Below, piece by piece: positions 18,101-25,013 of a DNA stretch of 40,415 nucleotides. The translations under genes and the position numbers were made by a program. The notes beneath the pieces are model-generated. The model was not told where the DNA came from and ran no database searches. It saw only the letters and a list, made by a program, of their open reading frames with translations. Each line of letters starts with the position of its first letter. Positions within the stretch are counted from its first letter, which is position 1. Source of the DNA: Planctomycetaceae bacterium (GTDB lineage: Bacteria; Planctomycetota; Planctomycetia; Planctomycetales; Planctomycetaceae); the NCBI GenBank assembly GCA_021732415.1, contig JAKFVC010000150.1:1-40415 (forward strand). Direction: 5' to 3'.

Positions 18101-18462
18101 ACATTTTCACGCAAATCGGGTTCGTGGTGCTGGTCGGTTTGGCCTGTAAGAATGCGATTCTAATTGTCGAATTCGCCCGGGCTCGGCATCAGGCGGGAGT
18201 CGACCGCTTCGAAGCAACCCTGGAAGCGTGCAAGCTGCGATTGCGGCCGATCATCATGACGTCGCTGGCCTTCATCTTCGGCGTCGTGCCGCTGGTGCTG
18301 GGCGAGGGCGCCGGAGCGGAAATGCGGCGCACCCTGGGGACGGCGGTCTTCGCGGGGATGTTGGGCGTGACGCTGTTCGGAATTTTTCTAACGCCGGTGT
18401 TCTTCTATGTCATTCAAGCGTTCGCGGATTGGCGTGCAGCACGCGCCGAATCGCGAATCTAA
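15142..18462 (+). CDS. RND multidrug efflux permease, HAE1 family (second pump)
   Basis: The protein has 1106 residues from the ATG at 15142, chosen because it gives the same N terminus as the first pump (MFSRFFIDRP); an upstream in-frame ATG at 15088 would run through a repeat. The proton-relay residues are complete: Asp409-Asp410 in VVDDAIVVVE, the Lys in GLACKNAIL and the Arg in LRPIIMTS. It is clearly a paralogue of the upstream pump over its full length, with a longer hydrophobic insert between transmembrane segments 6 and 7 (about residues 510-600, including GYAFLTGWLRTQ and the extra hydrophobic stretch IASLVGLIAGWGF). Two co-oriented pumps behind one adaptor recall MdtB/MdtC heteromers, but here both copies keep the catalytic residues. 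It converges on the redoxin-like gene. Confidence 0.95.
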   Translation: MFSRFFIDRPIFASVLSIIITLAGGIAVFTLPVTQYPEITPPTVEVSAIYPGANSKVVADTIAAPIEQQVNGVEGMMYMSSQCTNDGNYTLTVTFRSGTDLNLAQVLVQNRVALAQPILPPLVTRRGVAVKKKSPSVLMIINLFSPDRSRDNLYLSNYATIQLRDELSRLAGVGDISFMGQRDYSMRVWLNPEKMSARNLTATDVVQAIEQQNAQVAAGQIGQPPAPNGQVFQYTMTTLGRLAEDQQFSEMIIKADDNGRITRLRDVARTELGALGYDQVCTLDGQPSVALSVYQLPGSNALRTAQQVRAKVEELKSRFPKGVDYSIVYDTTPFIEESVNEVFNALRDAVLLVAIVVLVFLQGWRAAVIPLVAVPVAIVGTFATMAAFGFSLNTLTLFGLVLAIGIVVDDAIVVVEAVEHHIGHGMTPRDAAILAMEQVSGPVIAVGLVLTAVFVPCAFITGIVGQFFRQFALTIAISTIISAFNSLTLSPALAVLLLRPKTQGHGEALPGWAIKAIFTWIGYAFLTGWLRTQFEPYLMRQGIDIGPWLPGIASLVGLIAGWGFVRPINYALSWFFRIFNRAFNATTDAYVASVGWLLRGSFLVLCIYGGLLYLTYDLFVKTPTGFIPSQDKGYLLVNVRLPDSSSLDRTIQMMQRIEKIAGKTPGVNHTVAIAGQSVLLGANAPNFGSMYVMLKDFHERGHHLTGDVIAARLKRALDEAVPDGLVNVLGAPPIDGLGTAGGFKIVIEDRGENGLDELQKVSQKVVDEAARSHQLQGVFSSFRADTTWLFLDIDRYAVKTMGVSLAEVFSTLQIYFGSLYVNDFNKFGRTWQVNVQADTQFRMKIEDLKRLKVRNDHDAMVPLSSVASVREVSGPVMLVRYNLYSSAIINANSAPGTSSGQAIEELARVSNENLVQSMKAEWTELALLQLQAGNTAMYAFILAVVLVFLVLAAQYESWSLPLAVILVVPMCLLCSIAGVIFAKMDINIFTQIGFVVLVGLACKNAILIVEFARARHQAGVDRFEATLEACKLRLRPIIMTSLAFIFGVVPLVLGEGAGAEMRRTLGTAVFAGMLGVTLFGIFLTPVFFYVIQAFADWRAARAESRI

Positions 18463-18483
18463 TCGTGCAGGTCTGCAGTGGCG

Positions 18484-18515
18484 ACAGTCCGGTTGGCTGC
18501 ACCCAACCGGGCTGT
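18484..18515. terminator. Strong hairpin downstream of the second RND pump
   Basis: The 32-nt hairpin has an outer stem ACAG/CTGT, a mismatch, then a CCGGTTGG/CCAACCGG inner stem around CTGCAC. It begins 21 bp after the pump stop codon, in a convergent gap. It lacks an adjacent T-tract (TTGTCTGT follows), so it may be a REP-type element rather than an intrinsic terminator. Confidence 0.5.
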
Positions 18516-18533
18516 TGTCTGTAACCACAACCT

Positions 18534-18600
18534 TTATGTCCCTTCAGTCCTTTATGTCCCTTTGAATTCTAAAGGGACGGAAGGGACTGAAAGGACATAA
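18534..18600. repeat. Inverted repeat of the ATGTCCCTT type (family L)
   Basis: Arms 18534-18563 and 18571-18600 (TTATGTCCCTTCAGTCCTTT and its approximate inverse) pair over 30 nt with a few mismatches around a 7-nt loop. Each arm is made of repeated GTCCCTT and AGTCC words. It sits between the convergent second-pump and redoxin genes. Confidence 0.75.
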
Positions 18601-18618
18601 GGGACGGAAGAATGCAGG

Positions 18619-19194
18619 CTATCGTGCTTTGTTCAACTCGCGAGACAACGTCTCCAACGGGATCGGCGTCGGTCCACCGATCTGCGACCAACTGATGACC
18701 CCCGCGCGATCCACGACGAACGCCGATGGAATCACCTGCGGGGGATCGCCTGTGGTCATACAGCCCCACTCCGTTTCGACACTGTAATCGGCGTCCGACA
18801 ACACGAAGAACGGGAAGTCTCCGCCCAGCTTAAACGACTCACGGTTGGCGTACGGTGTGGCACTGCTGATAGCCAGCACCTTTTCTCCATGAGCGGAAAG
18901 TTTTTCGTATCCGGATTTCAGGACCTGCAACTGCGCGTTCCTGGAGGCTCCCTGGCTGGAATCAAAAAACACGATCAGCAGCTTATGTCGTCCGAGATAT
19001 GTTCCCAGGCGAAATAGCTGCGATCGTTGATCGTGCAGTTTGAATACCGGAGCCGGCCGGCGGCGCTGGATGGCTTCGCGTTCGGCATCCGACAATTCGA
19101 TCTGAGGTCGATTGACTCTGTAGTAAATCAGCCCCCAGATCACCAGCGCGGCAAATGGTAGTACGAGGATTCGAGGTTTGAATTGCAGCAGCAC
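18619..19194 (-). CDS. Membrane-anchored thioredoxin-fold (AhpC/TSA-like) protein lacking the usual cysteines
   Basis: A 191-residue protein. A single N-terminal membrane span (about residues 8-26, ILVLPFAALVIWGLIYY) is followed by a redoxin-type domain: APVFKLHDQ, then LIVFFDSSQGASRN where an active-site PxxC or CxxC would sit, VLAISSATPYANRES, FPFFVLSDAD and the cis-Pro-like IPSAFVVDRAGVISW strand. The peroxidatic or CxxC cysteines are absent; the only Cys is in EWGCMTTG. A catalytic redox role is therefore doubtful and a binding or structural role is possible (inference). The only workable start is GTG at 19194, 1 bp from a REP-like unit, and no Shine-Dalgarno is visible. The DUF1080 gene lies upstream on the same strand. 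Confidence 0.75.
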   Translation of the reverse strand: MLLQFKPRILVLPFAALVIWGLIYYRVNRPQIELSDAEREAIQRRRPAPVFKLHDQRSQLFRLGTYLGRHKLLIVFFDSSQGASRNAQLQVLKSGYEKLSAHGEKVLAISSATPYANRESFKLGGDFPFFVLSDADYSVETEWGCMTTGDPPQVIPSAFVVDRAGVISWSQIGGPTPIPLETLSRELNKAR

Positions 19195-19195
19195 T

Positions 19196-19374
19196 GTAGC
19201 CTGACTCTCTGAGTCGGGTGGGATTCACATTGCGGTTGCTGGGAGGGTGAGGCTCCCGCCGAACCGCTTAGTCTGGCGAGGACCGATAGACGCTTGCGGT
19301 TCGGCAGGAGCCTCACCCTCCCATAAGCCTGTTCCGGCATTCGACGAAGAACCCGACTCGGAGAGTCGGGCTAC
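19196..19374. repeat. Nested palindromic element: family F inside a family A pair
   Basis: The outer pair is family A: 19196-19218 (GTAG, stem CCTGACTC and GAGTCGGG) and its inverse at 19352-19374. Inside lies a family F element, arms 19240-19266 and 19297-19323 (TGGGAGGGTGAGGCTCCC... and inverse), around a 30-nt core GTCTGGCGAGG...GATAGACGCTTG. The core is nearly identical to the core of the copy at 25014-25097. The unit fills the space between the redoxin gene start and the DUF1080 gene stop. Confidence 0.9.
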
Positions 19375-19380
19375 GGCAGC

Positions 19381-20550
19381 CTACGGCTGGGAGCCTCCGA
19401 CGCGGACGTTGCGGAATTTGACCAGCGAGCTGTGATTTTGCAGCCCCAGAAAACCCTTCAGCATGCGGAGCTTGCTCTTGGGATGAGTCTCGGCAGTGAC
19501 CTTGGTCACCACTTTGCCATTGTGTGTGGTCGTGATGTTGCCCCCCTGGCAATTGATCTCCAGCGTGTTCCACTGACCGTGCGGCTTGGACACATGTGGC
19601 TGCGCGCCGGCAATGTCATAGACCGATGCCGAGAATTGATAGTCCTTCAAATCCTTGTACTGCGGGGCCGCGTCGTCCAGGATTTGCACTTCAAATCCCG
19701 CGGGAGGCAGCGTGTCGTTGTCGCGATGATGATTGCCATCTGCTGGCACGCGGACATACACGCCGCTGTTGCCTCCCACGTCAACTTGATAGTCCAATCG
19801 CAGATTGAAGTCGCCATACTCGGCAGCCGAACGAATCCACGGACCCTTCTCGCCGGTGCACAGCAACAATCCGTCTGCGACTTTCCAACACTTCTCAGCG
19901 GGATCGCCGACTCCTTCCCAACCAGCCAGATCCTTGCCGTTGAACAAGGCCTTGGTATTGAGCTCGGTCAGCTGGAGGTTGCGAATCAGATACTGCCCAC
20001 CGGCCGGGACTTCAATCTGGAAGCCGATGTAACCCGTCTTCGCCGTTAGGCCGCCGGTCTTGTAGGCGGGCTTTCCGTTGATCTCGAGTGCGACGGCATC
20101 ACCAATGACCGTGATATCGAAGGCGTTCCAATCCCCTTCCTTGACCAGCCCCGTGCTCATCGCACCTGGCAAACTGCCAATGTTGCCTTCTTTCCCCTGC
20201 AACAGATTGATTTGATAACTGGGCTTGGGATACGGATCGCCTTCGCCAGAGGAACGGATGAAAATCCCCGCGTCGTACTTGGCGGCCTGCAGGGCCTTCC
20301 ATTCGACATGCAGTTTGAAATCGGAATACTGATGATCGGAACGCAGCCAGCCATTGCCGGCCTTCAAACGCAGTTGACCATCGACCACGTCGGCTTCGCA
20401 CTTGTTCTCGATGTTCCAACCGTCCAGAGACTTGCCATCGAACAGCGAGTAGGTGAACTCATCCGGCGAGTCGGCATTGGCTGATGTGGTAAATCCAGCA
20501 CAGCCAATTGCGACCGCACACAACCGTAGAACCATCGACCAACGCAACAT
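19381..20550 (-). CDS. Secreted double DUF1080 (3-keto-disaccharide hydrolase) protein
   Basis: The protein has 389 residues from the ATG at 20550, supported by GGAGA 8 nt upstream; an ATG at 20574 would add eight residues and has no ribosome binding site. A signal peptide ends near TSANA (about residue 26). Two tandem jelly-roll domains follow: YSLFDGKSLDGWNIE ... LRLKAGNGWLRSDHQYSDFKLHVEWK ... and ALFNGKDLAGWEGV ... LLCTGEKGPWIRSAAEYGDFNLRLDYQV ... NSGVYVRVP ... GFEVQILDD. The second ends WNTLEINCQGGNITTTHNGKVV. The family binds or cleaves carbohydrates in planctomycetes and Bacteroidetes; the exact substrate is not visible. It acts outside the cytoplasm. The stop TAG is 6 bp from an inverse family A unit. 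Confidence 0.92.
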   Translation of the reverse strand: MLRWSMVLRLCAVAIGCAGFTTSANADSPDEFTYSLFDGKSLDGWNIENKCEADVVDGQLRLKAGNGWLRSDHQYSDFKLHVEWKALQAAKYDAGIFIRSSGEGDPYPKPSYQINLLQGKEGNIGSLPGAMSTGLVKEGDWNAFDITVIGDAVALEINGKPAYKTGGLTAKTGYIGFQIEVPAGGQYLIRNLQLTELNTKALFNGKDLAGWEGVGDPAEKCWKVADGLLLCTGEKGPWIRSAAEYGDFNLRLDYQVDVGGNSGVYVRVPADGNHHRDNDTLPPAGFEVQILDDAAPQYKDLKDYQFSASVYDIAGAQPHVSKPHGQWNTLEINCQGGNITTTHNGKVVTKVTAETHPKSKLRMLKGFLGLQNHSSLVKFRNVRVGGSQP

Positions 20551-20558
20551 GACGCATG

Positions 20559-20563
20559 TCTCC
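20559..20563 (-). promoter_or_regulatory. Ribosome binding site deciding the DUF1080 start
   Basis: GGAGA on the minus strand lies 8 nt before the ATG at 20550. It favours this start over the in-frame ATG at 20574, in whose coding sequence it would lie. Confidence 0.7.
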
Positions 20564-20650
20564 AGGGTGCTCATTCAGGATTCCGTACACAGCGCGGTTT
20601 CATTGTAGTGGTCTCGCAGAGAGTGCCAAGCGAAGCGACATTAAACGTCA

Positions 20651-20834
20651 TGGGAGGGTGAGGCTCCCGCCGAACCGCGAATGTCTAATTGGCTCTCACC
20701 GTGCTTTCCAGGAAATTCATTAGAAAGAATCGCAGTGCATTCCCACATCGGAACGGCGAGGCTCCTTATCAAACCGTTTTCATCTAGGGAGGCCCGAATG
20801 ACGCTCGCGGTTCGGCGGGAGCCTCACCCTCCCA
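20651..20834. repeat. Family F inverted element with a long centre
   Basis: Arms 20651-20680 and 20805-20834 are exact 30-bp reverse complements (TGGGAGGGTGAGGCTCCCGC... and inverse). The 124-bp centre holds a decayed extra arm (GGAACGGCGAGGCTCC near 20750) and no coding frame. It occupies the first half of the 648-bp gap 20551-21198. The second half holds a -10 hexamer and a small hairpin, noted separately. Confidence 0.9.
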
Positions 20835-20997
20835 TCCACCAATCCTGTTAGCAAATGGGACGAATAGGACCCACTGGGGAAAATACCCCAACAAGTACGG
20901 CGATCAATGCTGGCCTCGTGTTCAACGGTTACAGATTTTCTTCAAAAGTTTGCAAAACTGAGCGGATTTGCCGTTCAAAAAATGATCGAAACTGTCC

Positions 20998-21055
20998 TAT
21001 AATTCATCTTGGCACTGTAACCTGCGGTTTGAATTCATCAACCCGCGAGTTTTTT
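20998..21055 (+). promoter_or_regulatory. Candidate promoter -10 box and short leader hairpin upstream of the FHA kinase
   Basis: A perfect TATAAT is at 20998-21003; the -35 region is weak. About 20 bp further on, CGGTTTGA (21025-21032) pairs with TCAACCCG (21038-21045; one mismatch) around ATTCA, and a T6 tract follows at 21050-21055. This could be a promoter with an early terminator or attenuator about 145 bp before the kinase start. It is a weak call: the stem is short and no leader peptide or ligand motif was recognised. Confidence 0.35.
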
Positions 21056-21198
21056 GAGTGATGCTCCATCACGCATGAATTGTCGAAGGCCAGACAGATT
21101 TCGGGCCGAATAGACCATTTTCCATTGAATTGCCAATCCAGCCGATACTAAGCCGATTGTTGCCGAACTCGTTTGGGGTTTTATGCGACAATCAATAA

Positions 21199-23037
21199 AT
21201 GACGGGGACGAGTCAATTCGTCGCCAAGTTTTTCAGTGCAGGTATGCCTCAATCAGGCAAGGGACACGATCTTCCGCGCTCCACTGGAAGGGATGATCAA
21301 TTGTCAGGCGATTTTCTCGAAACTCTGCGGCGCAGCGAATTGCTGTCCCCCGAGGACATCGCGACAATTGTGCGCACGGAGCACTTCACCGCCACGTCCG
21401 ATCCCAAGGACATTGCCAAGGCCTTCATCAACCGGCAGCATCTGACGCTGTTTCAGGCGAATCAACTGTTACACGGTCAGTCGCGCGGCTTCTTCGTCGA
21501 CCACTACAAGCTGCGAGAAATCCTCGGCACGGGCGGTATGGGCTGGGTCTACATCGCCGAACCGCGTGATGGCAATGGCCCCCGAGACCGTGTCGCGATC
21601 AAGGTCCTGTCGGACCGCATCAAGCATGATGTCGGCCTGCGCGCGCGCTTCGAGTTGGAGGCCCGCGCTGGACTGCAATTGCAGCACGAAAACATCGTTC
21701 AGACGCTGCAATATGGTCAGTCAGATGATTTGTACGGCGAAGTTCCCTTCATGGTGATGGAATTCGTCGAAGGGATCAACCTGCAGGACCTCATGCGACT
21801 GCGTCGCGGCCCGCTACCGTGGCGCCAGGCAGCAGATTGCATTCGGCAGGCGGCGGAGGGACTGCGACATGCTCACGACAAGGGCATGATCCATCGAGAT
21901 ATCAAGCCGACCAATCTCTTGATCACCCGTGATGGTCAGTGCAAGATCCTCGATTTCGGTCTGGCACTCCTGCAGAACGACCATCAATCTGAGTTCTCGT
22001 TGGCGATGATTTTCGGACATCAGTGCCTGGGAACCGATGATTACATTGCCCCCGAGCAGACTTTCAACAGCCATACGGTGGATGGTCGAGCCGACGTTTA
22101 TAGCCTGGGCTGCACCTTCTATCACATCTTGACCGGCACGGTACCCTTCCCCCTGCCCAGCACGCCGCAAAAGATTGAGGCTCATCGCTTCAAACCATTC
22201 CCGTCGGTGCGCGATCTGGTACCCGCCGTTCCGGAAGAATTAGCAGCCATTCTCGCCAAGATGGTGACCAAGTTGCCCGAAGAACGCTTCGCGACGGCCG
22301 CGGAAGTGAGTGCCGCTCTGGCCCCCTTCTGCCAGCGGGACGACATCGAGTTCAATTTCGGCGACATCCTCAAACTCCGCGCCGCCGAGGCTCGCAAACG
22401 CCTGCAATTGGCTCGGCCGTCATCCCGCAGCAATCAATCGAGCACGGCGTTAAGACCATCGGGTGTGTCAAAGCCCGTCGTGCCGCAAGGGGTCATCGAA
22501 ACCCGGATTCCCGCTGACACGACACCCCGCAAGTCAGGCGTGGCGTTGCCTCAACCGGCGGAGGTCGGCGAGCCTGCCTTGAAGCATCCGGGTTTTCATA
22601 GCGACGCGATCGCCGCAGACTATCCCCATCTGAAGTTGGTTCAACATGTCAAGCTGATGCTGGTCCCAGTTCCCGAAGGCCCCACAGTCCCGCTGAATCG
22701 CGAACGGATGGTCATCGGTCGCTCGCAGGAAGCCGCGGTCCGCCTGGACTCGCCCCGTGTCTCATCGAAGCACGCCCTGTTGTCGCTGGAAGGCCAGTGG
22801 TGGCGAATCAGCGATCTCAAGAGCCGCAACGGCATTCGGGTCAACGGCGTCGCCACCACCGATCAACTGCTGTGGCCCGGCGATCGGATTTCCATCGCCG
22901 ACCAGTTCCACTTCGTGCTGAAGGAAATCGCCCAACCCAGGAAACGCTGGCCGATTTGGGCGGTTGCCTTGGCGAGTGTTGTCGCGCTGTTGGTCATTGC
23001 CGCGGTCATTTGGTGGATGGTATCGCCCACTCGCTAA
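21199..23037 (+). CDS. Ser/Thr protein kinase with FHA domain and C-terminal membrane anchor
   Basis: A 612-residue Hanks-type kinase. An N-terminal planctomycete module (about residues 38-100, LSPEDIATIVRTEHF ... LTLFQANQLLHGQ) precedes the kinase domain (about 103-375): Gly loop GTGGMG, VAIK Lys135, IHRDIKPTN (Asp234), LDFG (Asp252) and APEQ. A Pro/Ser-rich linker leads to an FHA domain (about 485-575) with VIGRS, SSKH and SRNGIRVNG, which should bind phosphothreonine. The last 25 residues are one membrane span (WAVALASVVALLVIAAVIWWMV) with almost nothing beyond, so it is a tail-anchored protein facing the cytoplasm. The start at 21199 is uncertain; an ATG at 21244 also opens before the first domain. 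Substrates are unknown, and the next gene downstream is the DUF1501 gene. Confidence 0.93.
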   Translation: MTGTSQFVAKFFSAGMPQSGKGHDLPRSTGRDDQLSGDFLETLRRSELLSPEDIATIVRTEHFTATSDPKDIAKAFINRQHLTLFQANQLLHGQSRGFFVDHYKLREILGTGGMGWVYIAEPRDGNGPRDRVAIKVLSDRIKHDVGLRARFELEARAGLQLQHENIVQTLQYGQSDDLYGEVPFMVMEFVEGINLQDLMRLRRGPLPWRQAADCIRQAAEGLRHAHDKGMIHRDIKPTNLLITRDGQCKILDFGLALLQNDHQSEFSLAMIFGHQCLGTDDYIAPEQTFNSHTVDGRADVYSLGCTFYHILTGTVPFPLPSTPQKIEAHRFKPFPSVRDLVPAVPEELAAILAKMVTKLPEERFATAAEVSAALAPFCQRDDIEFNFGDILKLRAAEARKRLQLARPSSRSNQSSTALRPSGVSKPVVPQGVIETRIPADTTPRKSGVALPQPAEVGEPALKHPGFHSDAIAADYPHLKLVQHVKLMLVPVPEGPTVPLNRERMVIGRSQEAAVRLDSPRVSSKHALLSLEGQWWRISDLKSRNGIRVNGVATTDQLLWPGDRISIADQFHFVLKEIAQPRKRWPIWAVALASVVALLVIAAVIWWMVSPTR

Positions 23038-23124
23038 CTTCATCGGCTCATTATTGAGCGCGTTTCTGGCGACTGCCCCCCTCTGCTTGATGGTGTACCC
23101 GCCCATCCTTACGAAGAACGAAGA

Positions 23125-23241
23125 TTTTGGAACACTGATCTTCGCTAATCTACACTAATCAAGAACTTTCCATGTCGCAATTTCGCCATGATCGTATTCC
23201 GAATTGATCAGTGTTAATTAGCGTAGATCAGTGTTCCAAAA
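23125..23241. repeat. Inverted repeat of the GGAACACTGATC type (family J)
   Basis: Arms 23125-23162 and 23204-23241 (TTTTGGAACACTGATC... and inverse) pair over 38 bp with a few mismatches, around a 41-nt loop. The arms contain repeated ACTGATC/ACTAATC words. It lies in the 533-bp gap 23038-23570 between the kinase and DUF1501 genes. Nothing coding is supported in this gap. Confidence 0.8.
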
Positions 23242-23320
23242 ACTCCCTCCTGACTCATCCTTTTCTGCGAAATCTGTGGATTCAAATCCTCAATGACTAC
23301 CGGATTTCGTCCTTGATCCG

Positions 23321-23347
23321 CGGTTCGGCAGGAGCCTCACCCTCCCA
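23321..23347. repeat. Solo half of a family F element
   Basis: A single right arm (CGGTTCGGCAGGAGCC through CACCCTCCCA) identical to the right arms at 19297-19323 and 25071-25097. No left arm is present within several hundred bases upstream, so this is a truncated or decayed copy. Confidence 0.85.
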
Positions 23348-23570
23348 TCGACTCGAATTATTCTCAGAAACCAATAACGACAATCCGTCAACATATTCCA
23401 ATGCGATTCGGAATTCGCGTCAATTTCGAATCAACACTCATTGATTCAAGTCGTGTCATCCGATACGATTAAGTCTGCACAGGTGGTAGAGTGCACCCAT
23501 GACTGAGATCAATGGGGTGATCGGGAAGGAATCCCGTTCGAGGGCAGACAGCGCAAGATAAGGTCCCCGA

Positions 23571-24947
23571 ATGACTGAATTGAATAGGCGGCAACTCGGC
23601 TGCTCAGATTTCCAAGCGACTCTCCGCGGTGATCGCCGCTGGTTCCTGAAGGCCGGTGCGCTCGGCGCGGCGGGACTAAGTCTGCCGCAACTGTTGCAGC
23701 AGGAAGCTCTGGCCGGATCCGAAAAACGACTGAACTCGGTCATCTTGTTGTGGATGCGCGGCGGCCCCAGTCATATCGACATGTGGGATCCCAAGCCAGA
23801 CGCTCCCGTGGAATACCGTGGTGAGTTCGGGACGATCCCCACCAATGTGCCCGGGATCAATCTGACCGACATGCTGCCGAAGACCGCGCAGATCATGGAC
23901 AAGTGGTCGATCGTCCGCAGCCTGCATCACCACGATGCAGGGCATTCCACCGGCGATCAGATTTGCTTTACCGGTTACAATTCCGGCCCCAACGCTGACG
24001 AAAACGTCCAACCCAGTTGCGGCTCGATTGTCGCCGAGCAATTGGGGCATCTGAATCCCACGCTGCCGACCTACGTCATGATTCCGAAGATGGTCCCGGG
24101 GACCAGTTCGGCATACTTGGGCGTTTCCTACAAGCCGTTTGAAACGCTGGCGGATCCCGCCAAAGAAGGCCCCTTCAGCGTGCCGAACTTTGCCCTGGCT
24201 GATGGACTGACGGCGGATCGCCTGGACAATCGTCGTGAGCTGTTGACGGGCTTCGATCGTCTGCAACGCAAGCTAGATGCCCGCGGTCAGATGGTGGCCA
24301 TGGATCGCTTCCAGCAACAGGCTTGGGGCATCCTCAGTTCACCCGCGGCACGTGCGGCATTTGATCTCGATGCTGAGCCCATGGAACTGCGACAGCGATA
24401 TGGCTTCATGCCCGCGTTTGATCCGGGTGCGTCGAATCGTTGCGGTGCGTCGAACTGGGCTCAACGCATGATCCTCGCCCGACGTCTCGTCGAAGCGGGA
24501 GTGCGGTTGGTCACAGTGGATCTGCGCTGGTGGGATACCCACGTGCAAGGCTTCGATTCACTGCGTCGCGGCTTCCTGCCCCGTTGGGATCAAGCCTATA
24601 CGGCGCTCATTCAAGACCTGGAAGAACGCGGGTTGCTCGATTCCACGATGGTGCTGGCCTGGGGCGAATTCGGGCGGACTCCACGCGTCAACAACGATGC
24701 CGGCCGGGATCACTACCCCAATGTGTTCAGCGCCGCATTTGCTGGTGGCGGCGTGAAGGGCGGACGGATCGTCGGATCATCCGATTCGAAGGGTGCGTTC
24801 CCCAAGGACAACCCGAAGACTCCGCAAGACGTCCTGGCCACGGTCTACCGGCATCTGGGGATCGACGTTCACAAGTCGTACCTCAACAACGCGGGTCGTC
24901 CGATTCCGGTATTGCCGTCAGGGAATCCGATTCTCGAATTATCGTAG
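23571..24947 (+). CDS. DUF1501 secreted protein (Tat leader, sulfatase-like fold)
   Basis: A 458-residue DUF1501 family member. A twin-arginine-type leader DRRWFLKAGALGAAGLSLPQLL lies at about residues 21-42, so export as a folded protein is likely. Core family motifs follow: VILLWMRGGPSHIDMWDPKP, RSLHHHDAGHSTGDQICFTGY, GVRLVTVDLRWWDTHVQGF, and the C-terminal MVLAWGEFGRTPRVNNDAGRDHYP typical of the alkaline-phosphatase/sulfatase-like fold. AGG lies 7 nt before the ATG at 23571. The family normally sits next to a PSD1 cytochrome gene and may form an extracytoplasmic complex with it; here it stands alone, with an intrinsic terminator straight after. The biochemical activity of the family is not established. 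Confidence 0.93.
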   Translation: MTELNRRQLGCSDFQATLRGDRRWFLKAGALGAAGLSLPQLLQQEALAGSEKRLNSVILLWMRGGPSHIDMWDPKPDAPVEYRGEFGTIPTNVPGINLTDMLPKTAQIMDKWSIVRSLHHHDAGHSTGDQICFTGYNSGPNADENVQPSCGSIVAEQLGHLNPTLPTYVMIPKMVPGTSSAYLGVSYKPFETLADPAKEGPFSVPNFALADGLTADRLDNRRELLTGFDRLQRKLDARGQMVAMDRFQQQAWGILSSPAARAAFDLDAEPMELRQRYGFMPAFDPGASNRCGASNWAQRMILARRLVEAGVRLVTVDLRWWDTHVQGFDSLRRGFLPRWDQAYTALIQDLEERGLLDSTMVLAWGEFGRTPRVNNDAGRDHYPNVFSAAFAGGGVKGGRIVGSSDSKGAFPKDNPKTPQDVLATVYRHLGIDVHKSYLNNAGRPIPVLPSGNPILELS

Positions 24948-24961
24948 TCTGAGAAACAACC

Positions 24962-25005
24962 AACGACGGGTGCCGCACATTTTGTGCAGCACCCGTCGTT
25001 TTTTT
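24962..25005 (+). terminator. Rho-independent terminator after the DUF1501 gene
   Basis: The stem AACGACGGGTGC pairs perfectly with GCACCCGTCGTT, extended inside by GCACA/TGTGC after single unpaired bases, with loop TTT. It runs into an unbroken run of seven T (24999-25005). It lies 14 bp after the stop codon and is the clearest intrinsic terminator in the window. Confidence 0.92.
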
Positions 25006-25013
25006 ACGGTCGA

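Noticed and set aside
20855-21061. A 68-residue plus-strand frame before the FHA kinase
   Set aside because: It crosses the TATAAT box and leader hairpin, has no ribosome binding site and no known motif.
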